A stretch of DNA of 49,490 bases from NCBI RefSeq assembly GCF_002920635.1, contig NZ_PQSR01000058.1:1-49490 (forward strand), read 5' to 3'. The first letter of the stretch is position 1. Every line of letters begins with the position of its first letter. Positions 25,507 to 34,174 of the stretch are shown piece after piece. The translations under genes were made by a program, and so were the position numbers. A model generated the notes under the pieces. That model saw nothing but the letters and a program-made list of their open reading frames with translations, had not been told where the DNA came from and did not search any database. Source of the stretch: Streptomyces sp. Ru72. Its GTDB lineage: Bacteria; Actinomycetota; Actinomycetes; Streptomycetales; Streptomycetaceae.

Positions 25507-26343
25507 GTGACGATACGACATATGCGAACAGGTGGTGTGCGCGGTACGGCGGTGGACAGGTGGATGGTGGCGGTGACCTGCGGTGTGCTGCTGATGTCCG
25601 TGCCCGGGTGTGGCGGTTCGGCGGGCGAGAGCCACCGGGTGAAAGGCCCCGATCCGACCCGGGACGGCCGGACCCTTCGCGGTGCTCCGGGGAACGGAGC
25701 CGGCAGTACACCTGCACCCATGCCCGGGCCGAGCCGGATTCCGGGTGTCGGTGACGGGCTCGACCGGCGGATCCCCGACGGGTCGCGTCAGGTCGTGGTG
25801 GTCTACGGCGACGACGAGGACTCTCCGGATTCCACGGTCGTGCTCTACCTGAAGGAGGGCTCGGCGTGGAAGGAGTCGGGGCGCTGGCGCGGGCACAACG
25901 GGAAGGCCGGCTGGACGACGGACCACTACATGGGCGATCTGCGCACCCCGGTCGGCGTGTTCACGCTCAGCGACGCCGGCGGTCTCCTCGACGATCCGGG
26001 GACGAAGCTCCCGTACAGCCAGGGGGAGTCCTACGAGGCGCCGGAGGGCTGGGACGAGTCGCACCGGAACGTCTTCGACTATGTCATCGCCATCGACTAC
26101 AACCGGCTCAGGGGCACCCCACCCCACGATCCGACCCGCCCCGAGGGGGAGGAGAAGGGCGGCGGCATCTGGCTGCACGTGGATCACGAAGACGGCACGC
26201 TGGCCTGTGTCACGCTGCCCGAGTCCGGTATGAGGCACCTGTTGCGCGTGCTCGATCCCGACCAGGAGCCCGTGGTGGTGATGGGCGACAGGGCGCACCT
26301 GAAGGCCTGGAAGCAACCGGAGGAACCCACTGACGCCCAGTGA
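25507..26343 (+). CDS. Lipoprotein L,D-transpeptidase (YkuD-like)
   Basis: The 278-residue precursor has a lipoprotein signal with lipobox SVPGC (V-P-G-C) near residue 35, a Pro-rich linker, and a C-terminal YkuD-like domain. MGDLRTPVGVFTLSDAGG is the typical substrate-loop segment, and GIWLHVDHEDGTLACVTLP carries the His and nucleophilic Cys. The usual S-H/x-G-C-I/V motif is T-L-A-C-V here. L,D-transpeptidases cross-link peptidoglycan (3-3) outside the membrane. The start is uncertain: GTG 25507 has GGAAAG upstream, and ATG 25522 is in frame. It is divergent from the ABC pair. Confidence 0.72.
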   Translation: MTIRHMRTGGVRGTAVDRWMVAVTCGVLLMSVPGCGGSAGESHRVKGPDPTRDGRTLRGAPGNGAGSTPAPMPGPSRIPGVGDGLDRRIPDGSRQVVVVYGDDEDSPDSTVVLYLKEGSAWKESGRWRGHNGKAGWTTDHYMGDLRTPVGVFTLSDAGGLLDDPGTKLPYSQGESYEAPEGWDESHRNVFDYVIAIDYNRLRGTPPHDPTRPEGEEKGGGIWLHVDHEDGTLACVTLPESGMRHLLRVLDPDQEPVVVMGDRAHLKAWKQPEEPTDAQ

Positions 26344-26932
26344 GGACCCAATGTGGGGCGGGTGGACCATCCGTGGAAAACGCTGGGCATGAAGGCGTGT
26401 AGCGGCATGTTTCATGCTCAACGGATGTGGGTCCTCGCAGTGAGCAAGCCCTCCTCGGGGCGGGCCCCACGTCGACGCAGGCTGTGCATGCCGGAACCGC
26501 GCTGGCCGCGGCGTCATCGGTCAAGGGTGCCTCTCCCGCCGCCCGTCACCCCGCCCGCCGAGTTCGGCACCGACGGGCACGATCCGCTGACCGCCGCCAG
26601 GCCAGTCGCCAAGCCGCTGGCGCGGTTCTGTCGGGTGACGCTCGCCGAGGCGCAGTTCCGTGACTTCACGTCGCACCGAGGCACGGGCACCCGTCTAGCG
26701 GCTGCGGCGGGCGCGCCAGTTGACCACACTTCAGAAACCGCTCACCCAAGACAGCGGTTGCTGGACCTTATGTGCGTGATGAGTCACTCGTGGCGTGATT
26801 TACACGACTGAAACGCAGACGTCTTCCGCGGAAGAAATATGACCTCCAGAGTGATCGACACGGAATCTGCTTTCCGTATCGCAGAAGTCCTCTTGGTCTT
26901 TCTGTGCGTCATCGTCCCCTCTAGGAGTGCTC
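26344..26932. other. 589-bp region without a supported gene, long leader before the dicarboxylate symporter
   Basis: The first half (to about 26700) holds only weak overlapping frames, none with a recognisable product. The second half (26720-26930) is distinctly less GC-rich than its surroundings and carries a 14-bp palindrome and a 6-bp inverted repeat (ACGGAA/TTCCGT around 26862-26879). This looks like a regulatory leader or promoter region for the gene at 26933. Confidence 0.5.
26822..26835. repeat. 14-bp perfect palindrome upstream of the dicarboxylate symporter
   Basis: TCTTCCGCGGAAGA reads the same on both strands, about 98 bp upstream of the start. Candidate operator for a dimeric regulator. 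Confidence 0.5.
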
Positions 26933-28321
26933 GTGCCGCAGTCCGCACCGTCCCTGCCGCGACGCGTCGCACGCATACTGCGTACCTCCCTCTTCGCGCA
27001 GGTCGCCTGCGCCCTCGTACTCGGCATCGTGGTAGGAAAGCTGTGGCCGGACGCGGCCACAGCTCTTCAACCGATCGGCGACGGTTTCACCAGGCTCATC
27101 GAGACAGTGATCTCGCCGCTCGTGTTCTGTGTCGTCGTCGTCGGCATCGCCAAGGCGGGCGATCTCAAGGCCTGCGGCCGGATCGGAATGAAGGCCCTGA
27201 TCTGGTTCGAGGTAGCGTCCACGGCCGCGCTTGTGATCGGACTGGTCGCCGCCAACGTCGTCGGACCTGGCTCCGGTATGCACGTCGACCCGTCCAAGCT
27301 CGACGCATCGGCCATCGACAAGCAGACGCACGGCGGTGCGTTGCCGTCGGCGGCCGAGTTCGTCCTGAACGCCCTGCCGCAGAGTTTCCTCGGCGCCTTC
27401 GCCGACAACGCACTGCTGCAAGTGCTGGTGCTGGCCTGCCTGGTGGGTGCGGCGCTGCTTCACCTCGGTCACACCAAGGTGCCCAAGGTCCTGCCCGCCA
27501 TCGAGCAGGCGCAGGACGTCATCTTCGCGATCGTCGGCTTCGTCATGCGCCTGGCGCCGCTCGCCGTGTTCGGTGCGATGGCTCACCTGGTGGGGCAGTA
27601 CGGGCTCGGCGTGATGAAGACGTACGCCAAGCTCATCGTGCTGTGCTACGCGGCCGCGGCTCTCTTCCTCGTGCTGCTCGCCGTGGCCCTGAGGGTGGTC
27701 ACAGGCCTGAGCCTGTGGAAGTTCGTCCGCTACATCCGTGAGGAGGTGCTTCTGGCCCTCGGCACCGCCTCCACCGAGTCCGTCATGCCGCGCGTGATGC
27801 AGAAGCTGCGCCGGGCCGGCGCGCGCGACGACGCGGTGGGCCTGGTGCTGCCCACGGGGTACTCCTTCAACCTCGACGGCGCCTCGCTCTACCTGTCCAT
27901 CGGCACCCTGTTCATCGCCCAGGCGGTTGGCGTGCACCTCAGTCTGAGCCAGCAGATCACCGTGGTGCTGGTCCTCATGCTGACCAGCAAGGGAATGGCG
28001 GGCGTGCCCGGTTCGGCCTTCCTGGCCCTGTCCGCGACCGCCTCGTCCCTCGGCGTCCTCCCGGCCGGTGCCGTCGCCCTGCTGCTCGGCGTCGACCGCA
28101 TCATGGACTCGATGCGTGTGGTCACCAACCTGCTGGGCAACTGCGTCGCCGTCTTCGCGGTGTCCCGCTGGGAGGGTGCACTGGACGCTGTGCAGGCGAA
28201 GAAGGTCCTTGACGGTGAGATCGTCTGTATGGCGGAGCCCGAGGAGTCGGAGGAGGCAGCCGCGCCGACGGCGGAGATCCCCGCTCAGCCGGTCAGGCAG
28301 CCCGCACCCGAGGTGGGCTGA
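26933..28321 (+). CDS. dctA: C4-dicarboxylate/cation symporter, DctA family
   Basis: The 462-residue protein belongs to the SDF family (DctA/GltP) that imports succinate, fumarate, malate or acidic amino acids with protons or sodium. It shows eight membrane segments and two re-entrant loops. LPTGYSFNLDGASLYLSIG and MLTSKGMAGVPGSAFLALSAT are family signatures, and LLGVDRIMDSMRVVTNLLGNCVAV holds the Asp/Arg substrate-site residues typical of dicarboxylate transporters. Start GTG 26933 is chosen because AGGAG lies 5 nt upstream; GTG 26927 overlaps the ribosome site itself. A long AT-richer leader suggests regulation. Confidence 0.92.
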   Translation: MPQSAPSLPRRVARILRTSLFAQVACALVLGIVVGKLWPDAATALQPIGDGFTRLIETVISPLVFCVVVVGIAKAGDLKACGRIGMKALIWFEVASTAALVIGLVAANVVGPGSGMHVDPSKLDASAIDKQTHGGALPSAAEFVLNALPQSFLGAFADNALLQVLVLACLVGAALLHLGHTKVPKVLPAIEQAQDVIFAIVGFVMRLAPLAVFGAMAHLVGQYGLGVMKTYAKLIVLCYAAAALFLVLLAVALRVVTGLSLWKFVRYIREEVLLALGTASTESVMPRVMQKLRRAGARDDAVGLVLPTGYSFNLDGASLYLSIGTLFIAQAVGVHLSLSQQITVVLVLMLTSKGMAGVPGSAFLALSATASSLGVLPAGAVALLLGVDRIMDSMRVVTNLLGNCVAVFAVSRWEGALDAVQAKKVLDGEIVCMAEPEESEEAAAPTAEIPAQPVRQPAPEVG

Positions 28322-28413
28322 CACAACGGCACGGACGGGTCGTGCGCTCTCGCTCCGGAGGTACGGAGTGGCGGCCGCGGCCCGTCATGTGCTTTCCCCA
28401 GTGCTGTGGGACG

Positions 28414-28881
28414 TCAGCACGATGCCTGGTCGGGTGCGGCCGTGACCTCACCGCCGTCGATCAATGTGGTGAGCAGATCACCGAGCACCTCACGCTGCTC
28501 GTCCGTCAAGGGAGCGAGGATCTCCTCGGCCGCGGACCGGCGCGCACCGCGCAACGCGCGCAACGCCCTGCGCCCCTCGTCCGTGACCTCTATCCGGATC
28601 ACCCGCCGGTTGGTCGGATCCGGAACTCGGCGCACCCTGCCGCTCGCCTCCAGGCCGTCGACCAGCGTCGTCACCGCCCGCGGCACCACCTCCAGACGCT
28701 CGGCGAGATCCGCCATGCGGGGCGGTGAGCCGAAGTGGGCGAGGGTGCGCAGCAGCCGGGACTGCGCCGGGGTGATGCCCAGGTCGCACCGCTCCAGGTG
28801 GCGCTTCTGAATGCGGTGGACCCGACGGGTGAGCCGCAGCAGCTGCTCGGCGAGCAGGCTGTCCGGATCGGGGGTCGTCAT
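28414..28881 (-). CDS. MarR-family transcriptional regulator
   Basis: The 155-residue protein has the MarR winged helix: ITPAQSRLLRTLAHFGSPPRMADLAERLEVVPRAVTTLVDGLEASGRVRRVPDPTNRRVIRIEVTDEGRR. MarR repressors commonly sit divergent to an exporter gene and respond to its substrates. Here an ABC exporter starts 128 bp away on the opposite strand, so autoregulation and control of that exporter is a reasonable inference. Confidence 0.92.
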   Translation of the reverse strand: MTTPDPDSLLAEQLLRLTRRVHRIQKRHLERCDLGITPAQSRLLRTLAHFGSPPRMADLAERLEVVPRAVTTLVDGLEASGRVRRVPDPTNRRVIRIEVTDEGRRALRALRGARRSAAEEILAPLTDEQREVLGDLLTTLIDGGEVTAAPDQASC

Positions 28882-28908
28882 GTGGGAACAATATCAGGAC
28901 CTTGTGCA

Positions 28909-28938
28909 TTGTGAGTATAGGTAACAGTGAGCTAGGAT
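28909..28938 (+). promoter_or_regulatory. Probable promoter of the ABC exporter gene
   Basis: TTGTGA (28909-28914) and TAGGAT (28933-28938) are separated by 18 bp, a good primary-sigma-factor pair for Streptomyces, 71 bp before the ATG at 29009. The spacer is AT-rich (GTATAGGTAACAGT) and would be a natural place for MarR binding. Confidence 0.55.
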
Positions 28939-29008
28939 CCCGATGGATTCCGATGCTCGTCCATACGCGTCCCCGACGCGTTCCGACGCCTCACCTCCGT
29001 AGGAGCCC

Positions 29009-30808
29009 ATGCACCCCGACCAACCCACATGGACACCGTCGCCCGGCTCACCGGAGCAGCCGCGGCAGGTCCGCCGCATCCTGAAGCTCTTCAAGCCCTA
29101 CCGTGGCCGGCTTGCGATCGTCGGCCTGCTGGTCGGCGCCTCGTCTCTGGTCTCCGTCGCCACACCCTTCCTGCTGAAGGAGACCCTTGACGTCGCGATC
29201 CCGCAGGGCCGCACCGGTCTGCTGACCCTGCTCGCCCTCGGCATGATCCTCAGCGCTGTCGTCACCAGCGTCTTCGGCGTGCTGCAGACCCTGATATCCA
29301 CCACCGTCGGACAGCGCGTCATGCACGATCTGCGCACCGCGGTCTACGGCCGGCTGCAGCGCATGTCGCTCGCCTTCTTCACCCGCACCCGCACGGGCGA
29401 GGTCCAGTCCAGGATCGCCAACGACATCGGCGGCATGCAGGCGACGGTCACCTCCACCGCGACCTCCCTGGTGTCCAACCTCACCAGCGTGGTCGCCACC
29501 ATCGTCGCCATGGTCGCCCTCGACTGGCGCCTCACCGTCGTCTCGCTGCTCCTGCTGCCGCTGTTCGTGTGGATCAGCCGGCGCGTCGGCAACGAACGCA
29601 AGAAGATAGCCACCCAGCGCCAGAAGCAGATGGCCGCGATGGCCGCCACGGTCACCGAGTCCCTGTCGGTCAGCGGCATCCTGCTCGGCCGCACGATGGG
29701 CCGCGCCGACTCGCTCACCCAGTCCTTCGGGCGTGAGTCCGAGAGCCTGGTCGACCTCGAGGTGAAGTCCAACATGGCGGGCCGCTGGCGCATGGCCGTC
29801 ATCACCATCGTCATGGCCGCCATGCCCGCCGTCATCTACTGGACCGCGGGGCTGGCGCTCCAACTCGGCGGCCCGACCATCTCGATAGGCACCCTGGTCG
29901 CGTTCGTCTCGCTCCAGCAGGGCCTGTTCCGGCCGACGGTCAGCCTGCTCTCCACCGGCGTCCAGATCCAGACCTCTCTGGCGCTCTTCCAGCGCATCTT
30001 CGAGTACCTCGACCTGCCCATCGACATCACCGAGCCGGAGGAGCCGGTCCACCTCGACCAGGTCAAGGGCGAGATCCGTTTCGAGGACGTCGAGTTCCAC
30101 TACGACGACAAGAGCGGCCCGGTCCTCAAGGACATCGACATCACCGTCCCGGCAGGCGGCAGCCTCGCCGTGGTGGGACCCACCGGCTCCGGGAAGTCCA
30201 CGCTCGGCTACCTGGTGCCCCGGCTGTACGACGTGACGGGCGGGCGGGTCACGCTCGACGGCGTGGACGTGCGCGATCTGGACTTCGACACGCTCGCCCG
30301 CGCGGTCGGCGTCGTCTCCCAGGAGACCTACCTCTTCCACGCCTCGGTCGCCGACAACCTGCGATTCGCCAAGCCGGACGCCACCGACGAGGAGTTGTAC
30401 GCGGCGGCCGGGGCGGCCCAGATCCACGACCACATCATGTCCCTGCCCGACGGGTACGACACGGTCGTCGGCGAGCGCGGCCACCGCTTCTCGGGAGGTG
30501 AGAAACAGCGGCTCGCCATCGCCCGCACCATCCTGCGCGACCCGCCGGTCCTCATCCTGGACGAGGCGACCAGCGCGCTCGACACGCGGACCGAGCACGC
30601 CGTTCAGGAGGCCATCGACGCCCTGTCGGCCAACCGCACGACGCTCACCATCGCGCACCGGCTGTCCACCATCCGCAGCGCCGACCAGATCGTCGTCCTC
30701 GACTCCGGGCGCGCGGTCGAACGCGGCACGCACGAGGAGCTGTTGGAGATGGACGGCCGGTACGCTGCCCTGGTCCGGCGGGACGCGCAACTGGAGGCCA
30801 CGAATTGA
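29009..30808 (+). CDS. ABC exporter (membrane domain fused to ATPase domain)
   Basis: The 599-residue exporter has six membrane segments (about 35-310) and a fully canonical ATPase domain: Walker A GPTGSGKST, Q loop SQETYLF, signature FSGGEKQR, Walker B LILDEATSALD and H loop IAHRLST. It can therefore work as a homodimer, unlike the pair at 21708-25294. TAGGAG lies 4 nt before the ATG. It is divergent from a marR gene, which suggests inducible multidrug or metabolite export. Confidence 0.95.
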   Translation: MHPDQPTWTPSPGSPEQPRQVRRILKLFKPYRGRLAIVGLLVGASSLVSVATPFLLKETLDVAIPQGRTGLLTLLALGMILSAVVTSVFGVLQTLISTTVGQRVMHDLRTAVYGRLQRMSLAFFTRTRTGEVQSRIANDIGGMQATVTSTATSLVSNLTSVVATIVAMVALDWRLTVVSLLLLPLFVWISRRVGNERKKIATQRQKQMAAMAATVTESLSVSGILLGRTMGRADSLTQSFGRESESLVDLEVKSNMAGRWRMAVITIVMAAMPAVIYWTAGLALQLGGPTISIGTLVAFVSLQQGLFRPTVSLLSTGVQIQTSLALFQRIFEYLDLPIDITEPEEPVHLDQVKGEIRFEDVEFHYDDKSGPVLKDIDITVPAGGSLAVVGPTGSGKSTLGYLVPRLYDVTGGRVTLDGVDVRDLDFDTLARAVGVVSQETYLFHASVADNLRFAKPDATDEELYAAAGAAQIHDHIMSLPDGYDTVVGERGHRFSGGEKQRLAIARTILRDPPVLILDEATSALDTRTEHAVQEAIDALSANRTTLTIAHRLSTIRSADQIVVLDSGRAVERGTHEELLEMDGRYAALVRRDAQLEATN

Positions 30809-30826
30809 GGGCCGGCGTATCGCGCC

Positions 30827-31906
30827 TCACGCCGCGGCGACCGGTTCCCCCGCCAGTAGACGCCTGATGTCGCGCACGGCCGCGCGTCCCGCCCGGTTCG
30901 CGCCGATCGTGCTCGCCGACGGGCCGTAGCCGACCAGATGGATCCGCGGGTCGGAGACCACCCGCGTGCCCTCCACCCGGATACCGCCGCCCGGCTCGCG
31001 CAGCCGCAGCGGAGCCAGATGGTCGATCGCGGCCCGGAAACCGGTCGCCCACAGGATGACGTCGGCCTCCACACGCCGCCCGTCGTCCCATTCCACGCCG
31101 TCCGGCACGATCCGGTCGAACATCGGCTGCCGGTCCAGCACACCGTCGGCTATCGCCTGCCGGACCGCGTCATTGAGGGGCAGCCCGGTCACGGACACCA
31201 CGCTCCTCGGCGGCAGCCCCTGCCGCACCCGTTCCTCCACGAGCGCCACGGCAGCCCGTCCCACGTCCTCGGTGAACGGGCCCTCGCGGAACACCGGCGG
31301 ACGCCGGGTCACCCATGTGGTCGCGGCGGCGTAGGGGGCGATCTCCATCAGATGCTGGGTTCCGGACGCGCCACCACCGACGACGACCACCCGCTGTCCT
31401 GCGAACTCCTCAGGCCCGGGGTACTGGGCGGTGTGCACCTGCCGCCCCCGGAAGGTCTCCTGGCCGGGATAGCGCGGCCAGAAGGGCCGGTCCCAGGTCC
31501 CCGTGGCGTTGATCAGCGCCCGTGTCGACCATGTTCCCGCCGACGTCTCGACGAGCAGGCGCCCGTCTCCGCCCTCCCGCACGGCCCGTACATGCACCGG
31601 TCGCCGTACGCGCAGGTCGAAGGTGCGCTCGTAGGTCTCGAAGTACGCGCCGATGACCTCCGACGACGGCCGCGCCGGATCCGCGTCCGTCAGCTCCATG
31701 CCCGGCAGCGCGTGCATCCCGTGCACCTTGCCGTAGGTCAGCGAGGGCCAGCGGAACTGCCAGGCGCCGCCCGGAGAGGGGGAGTGGTCGAGGACCACGA
31801 AGTCGCGCTCCGGCTCGAACCCGGTACGCCGCAGGTGATAGGCGCTGGACAGGCCGGCCTGCCCAGCGCCTGTGACGACCACCTCGACCTCGCGTGTGTT
31901 GTTCAC
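30827..31906 (-). CDS. Flavin-containing monooxygenase (FMO/BVMO-like)
   Basis: The 359-residue FAD/NADPH enzyme has an FAD-binding GAGQAGLSSAYHL (about 13-25), an NADPH-binding GGGASGTQHLMEIA (about 175-190) and ATG-type motif DVILWATGFRAAIDHL. It is shorter than classical FMOs (about 450), as in many actinobacterial small flavoprotein monooxygenases. The GTG start at 31906 has GGAAG nearby and follows the remains of ssuD in the sulfonate operon. The position suggests it is transcribed with that operon; whether it oxidises a sulfur compound is speculation. Confidence 0.85.
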   Translation of the reverse strand: MNNTREVEVVVTGAGQAGLSSAYHLRRTGFEPERDFVVLDHSPSPGGAWQFRWPSLTYGKVHGMHALPGMELTDADPARPSSEVIGAYFETYERTFDLRVRRPVHVRAVREGGDGRLLVETSAGTWSTRALINATGTWDRPFWPRYPGQETFRGRQVHTAQYPGPEEFAGQRVVVVGGGASGTQHLMEIAPYAAATTWVTRRPPVFREGPFTEDVGRAAVALVEERVRQGLPPRSVVSVTGLPLNDAVRQAIADGVLDRQPMFDRIVPDGVEWDDGRRVEADVILWATGFRAAIDHLAPLRLREPGGGIRVEGTRVVSDPRIHLVGYGPSASTIGANRAGRAAVRDIRRLLAGEPVAAA

Positions 31907-31941
31907 GCTTCCACCAACCCTGTCGAGGGCGGGGATCTTCC

Positions 31942-32332
31942 CGGCGGATCAGCGCCCGCTCGCCGTCGAGCAGCCGGTTCGCGGTCGCCCAGGCCTCGGC
32001 TGCGGTTCTGGGAGATGGTGTGCGACCGGATCGCGAAACGGTCCGTGCACCCCTCGCGCTCGGCGAGCGAGCGAATCCAGTCGATCTTCTCCTTGACCTG
32101 GGCGGGAGTCTCTGCCCACGTGAGATGTACGTGCGCATGCCGCGCGGCGACCGGTCCGGCCGCTGACGACGAGCCGTCGAGGAACAGCTGCGGCAACGGG
32201 CCCGGCGGAACGGCGGTGAGCTCGCCCTCGACCCGGTGGTGGGAGTCGTCGAAGTCGTACGGCGGTGTGCCGGTCGACGAGGGTGCGGCACTCGCCACCC
32301 GTCGGCAGGAACCGGTGAAGCCGGACGGTCAT
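31942..32332 (-). pseudogene. ssuD: Decayed FMNH2-dependent alkanesulfonate monooxygenase
   Basis: The ATG at 32332 opens MTVRLHRFLPTGGECRTLVDRH, the N terminus of an SsuD-type luciferase-like monooxygenase. At about 32256-32275 the sequence jumps, in another frame, to PPYDFDDSHHRVEG and continues LFLDGSSSAAGPVAARHAHVHLTWAE and KIDWIRSLAEREG to HTISQN, which belongs near residue 230-300 of intact SsuD. About 200 residues are therefore missing. A second frame change leads to AAEAWATANRLLDGERALIR, after which homology stops and the last 80 or so residues are absent. It cannot encode an active enzyme. The start lies 1 bp after the ssuA stop. Confidence 0.88.
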
Positions 32333-32333
32333 G

Positions 32334-33365
32334 TCACGACTCCTTCAGAACACGGGGCGTCGTGGTGGACGGGGGCAGGTCGCCGTTGAACTCGGTGTCC
32401 ACGAAGTGGCCGAAGTCGACCTTGCGCGGGATGAGCTTCAGGCCGGTGAAGGTGTCCGCGATCTGCTGCTCGGAGGCGATCAGCGACTTGTCCACGGCGA
32501 CCGGGATCCGAGAGGCATTGGTGCGCTTGACCGCGGCGAGCGCCACCTCGTACGACAGACCGGTGTCCTTCGCCCACACCTTGGCCCAGGCGTCGGGGTG
32601 CGCATAGACCCAGTTCTGGGCGCGCCGCAGCCGCTCAAGGTAGTCCTTGACGGCCGCGGCCTTCTTCTTGTCCTTCAGTGCGCTCGGAGCCGCCACCTGG
32701 AAGGTGAGGCCGTTGGTCACGCCGTCGCCGGTGGTCAGGACACGCCCCAGGCTCCCTTGCAGCACCTGCGAGGTGTACGGGTCCCACACCGCCCAGGCGT
32801 CGACCTTGCCGCTGGAGAACGCGGCCAGAGCGTCGGCCGGCTGGAGGTACTTGACCTTCACGTCGCTCAGCCTGAGTCCGGCCTTGTTGAGGGAGGCGAC
32901 CAGCTGGTAGTGGGCGGACGACCCCTGCGCCACCGCGATCGACTTGCCCTTGAGCTGCTGCACCGCGCTCAGCCGGGAGTTCTTCGGTACGAGGATGGCA
33001 TCGCCCTTGGACGTGCCGTGCCAGGCGGCCACCACCGTGATCTTCGAGTCGGCGCCGGCGGCGAAGACCGGTGGGGTGTTGCCGACGCCCCCGATGTCGA
33101 CGGCGCCCGCGTTGACCGCCTCCAGCAGGGGAGGCCCAGAGGTGAAGGTGGACCACTTGATCTTGTAGTCGAGGTTCTTGAGCTCACCGGCGGCCTCCAG
33201 GACCGCTTCGGAACCCCCCTTCTGGTCTCCGACGTCGAGGGTGAGGGAGCCCTTGCCGTCGGTACGGCCGCCGGCGGAGGTCCCCGCAGCGGAGTTCCCG
33301 ACGCAGGCGGTGAGCAGCAGGGCGAAGGGCAGGAGCAGCGCGGCGGTCAGGAGGCGTCGTCGCAT
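32334..33365 (-). CDS. ssuA: Aliphatic sulfonate ABC transporter, substrate-binding lipoprotein
   Basis: The 343-residue precursor has a lipoprotein signal with lipobox LLTAC and a NMT1/SsuA-like periplasmic-type binding fold. Typical segments are NAGAVDIGGVGNTPPVFAAGADSKI, LKGKSIAVAQGSSAHYQL and KVDAWAVWDPYTSQV. It captures sulfonates such as taurine-like or alkane sulfonates outside the membrane and delivers them to SsuBC. The ATG at 33365 lacks a strong ribosome site. It is third in the minus-strand operon ssuC-ssuB-ssuA, 44 bp after ssuB. Confidence 0.93.
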   Translation of the reverse strand: MRRRLLTAALLLPFALLLTACVGNSAAGTSAGGRTDGKGSLTLDVGDQKGGSEAVLEAAGELKNLDYKIKWSTFTSGPPLLEAVNAGAVDIGGVGNTPPVFAAGADSKITVVAAWHGTSKGDAILVPKNSRLSAVQQLKGKSIAVAQGSSAHYQLVASLNKAGLRLSDVKVKYLQPADALAAFSSGKVDAWAVWDPYTSQVLQGSLGRVLTTGDGVTNGLTFQVAAPSALKDKKKAAAVKDYLERLRRAQNWVYAHPDAWAKVWAKDTGLSYEVALAAVKRTNASRIPVAVDKSLIASEQQIADTFTGLKLIPRKVDFGHFVDTEFNGDLPPSTTTPRVLKES

Positions 33366-33409
33366 GACGGATCCGTTCGTGTTCAGTGAGGTACAGGAAG
33401 ACAGGGGAG

Positions 33410-34174
33410 TCAGCCGGCTTCGGTGGCCGGGGCGACGCCGAGGCGTTCCAGCAGTCCGGCGCGCACCTCCGCGAAGCGGGGATCGGTGATCTCGCGCGGG
33501 CGGTCCAGGTCGACCCTCGTCTCGTGGGCGATGACGCCGTCGTCCATCACCAGGACACGGTCGGCGAGCAGCACCGCCTCCTCGACGTCGTGCGTGACCA
33601 GCAGAACGGCGCAACCACGCCGCTGCCACAGCTCGCCCACCAGACGCTGGGCCCTGATACGGGTGAGCGCGTCGAGTGCGCCGAACGGCTCGTCGAGCAG
33701 CAGCAGGTCGGGTTCGCGCACCAGAGCGCGGGCCAGGGAGGCACGCTGGGCCTCGCCACCGGAGAGGGTCTTGGGCCAGGCGTCGGAGCGGTGCGCCAGG
33801 CCGACCTCCTCCAACGCCTTTTCGGCGACGGTGCGTTCGGGCTTGCCCGGCAGGCCGAGCAGCACGTTGCGCCATACCTTCTTCCACGGCATCAGCCGAG
33901 GGGCCTGGAAGGCGACCGCCTTGCGGCGCGGGACGAGGACGGTGCCCTCGATGTCGCGGTCGAGGCCGGCGAGGATGCGCAACAGGGTCGACTTGCCGCA
34001 GCCGCTGCGGCCCAGCAGGGCCACGAACTCTCCCGGCCGCACATCGAGTTGCAGGCGGTCGATGACGGCGCGCCCGCCGAAGGAGCGGGTGAGCCCCTCG
34101 ACGCGGACGGCCGAGGCGGGGGCCTGGGCCTTTGCGGCGCCGGTCGTCACCGGCCCGTGAACGTCGGTCGCCAT
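33410..34174 (-). CDS. ssuB: Aliphatic sulfonate ABC transporter, ATP-binding subunit
   Basis: The 254-residue ATPase has Walker A GRSGCGKST, Q loop FQAPRLMPWKKVWRNV, signature LSGGEAQRASLARAL, Walker B LLLLDEPFGALD and H loop VTHDVEEA. The Q-loop context (RLMPWKKV) is typical of the nitrate/sulfonate/taurine family. The start ATG at 34174 lies inside the end of ssuC (28-bp overlap), which suggests translational coupling. Confidence 0.95.
   Translation of the reverse strand: MATDVHGPVTTGAAKAQAPASAVRVEGLTRSFGGRAVIDRLQLDVRPGEFVALLGRSGCGKSTLLRILAGLDRDIEGTVLVPRRKAVAFQAPRLMPWKKVWRNVLLGLPGKPERTVAEKALEEVGLAHRSDAWPKTLSGGEAQRASLARALVREPDLLLLDEPFGALDALTRIRAQRLVGELWQRRGCAVLLVTHDVEEAVLLADRVLVMDDGVIAHETRVDLDRPREITDPRFAEVRAGLLERLGVAPATEAG

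Noticed and set aside
26353..26811. A 152-codon open frame in the gap before dctA
   Set aside because: No ribosome site, no recognisable family, Pro/Arg-rich composition, and competing frames on both strands.
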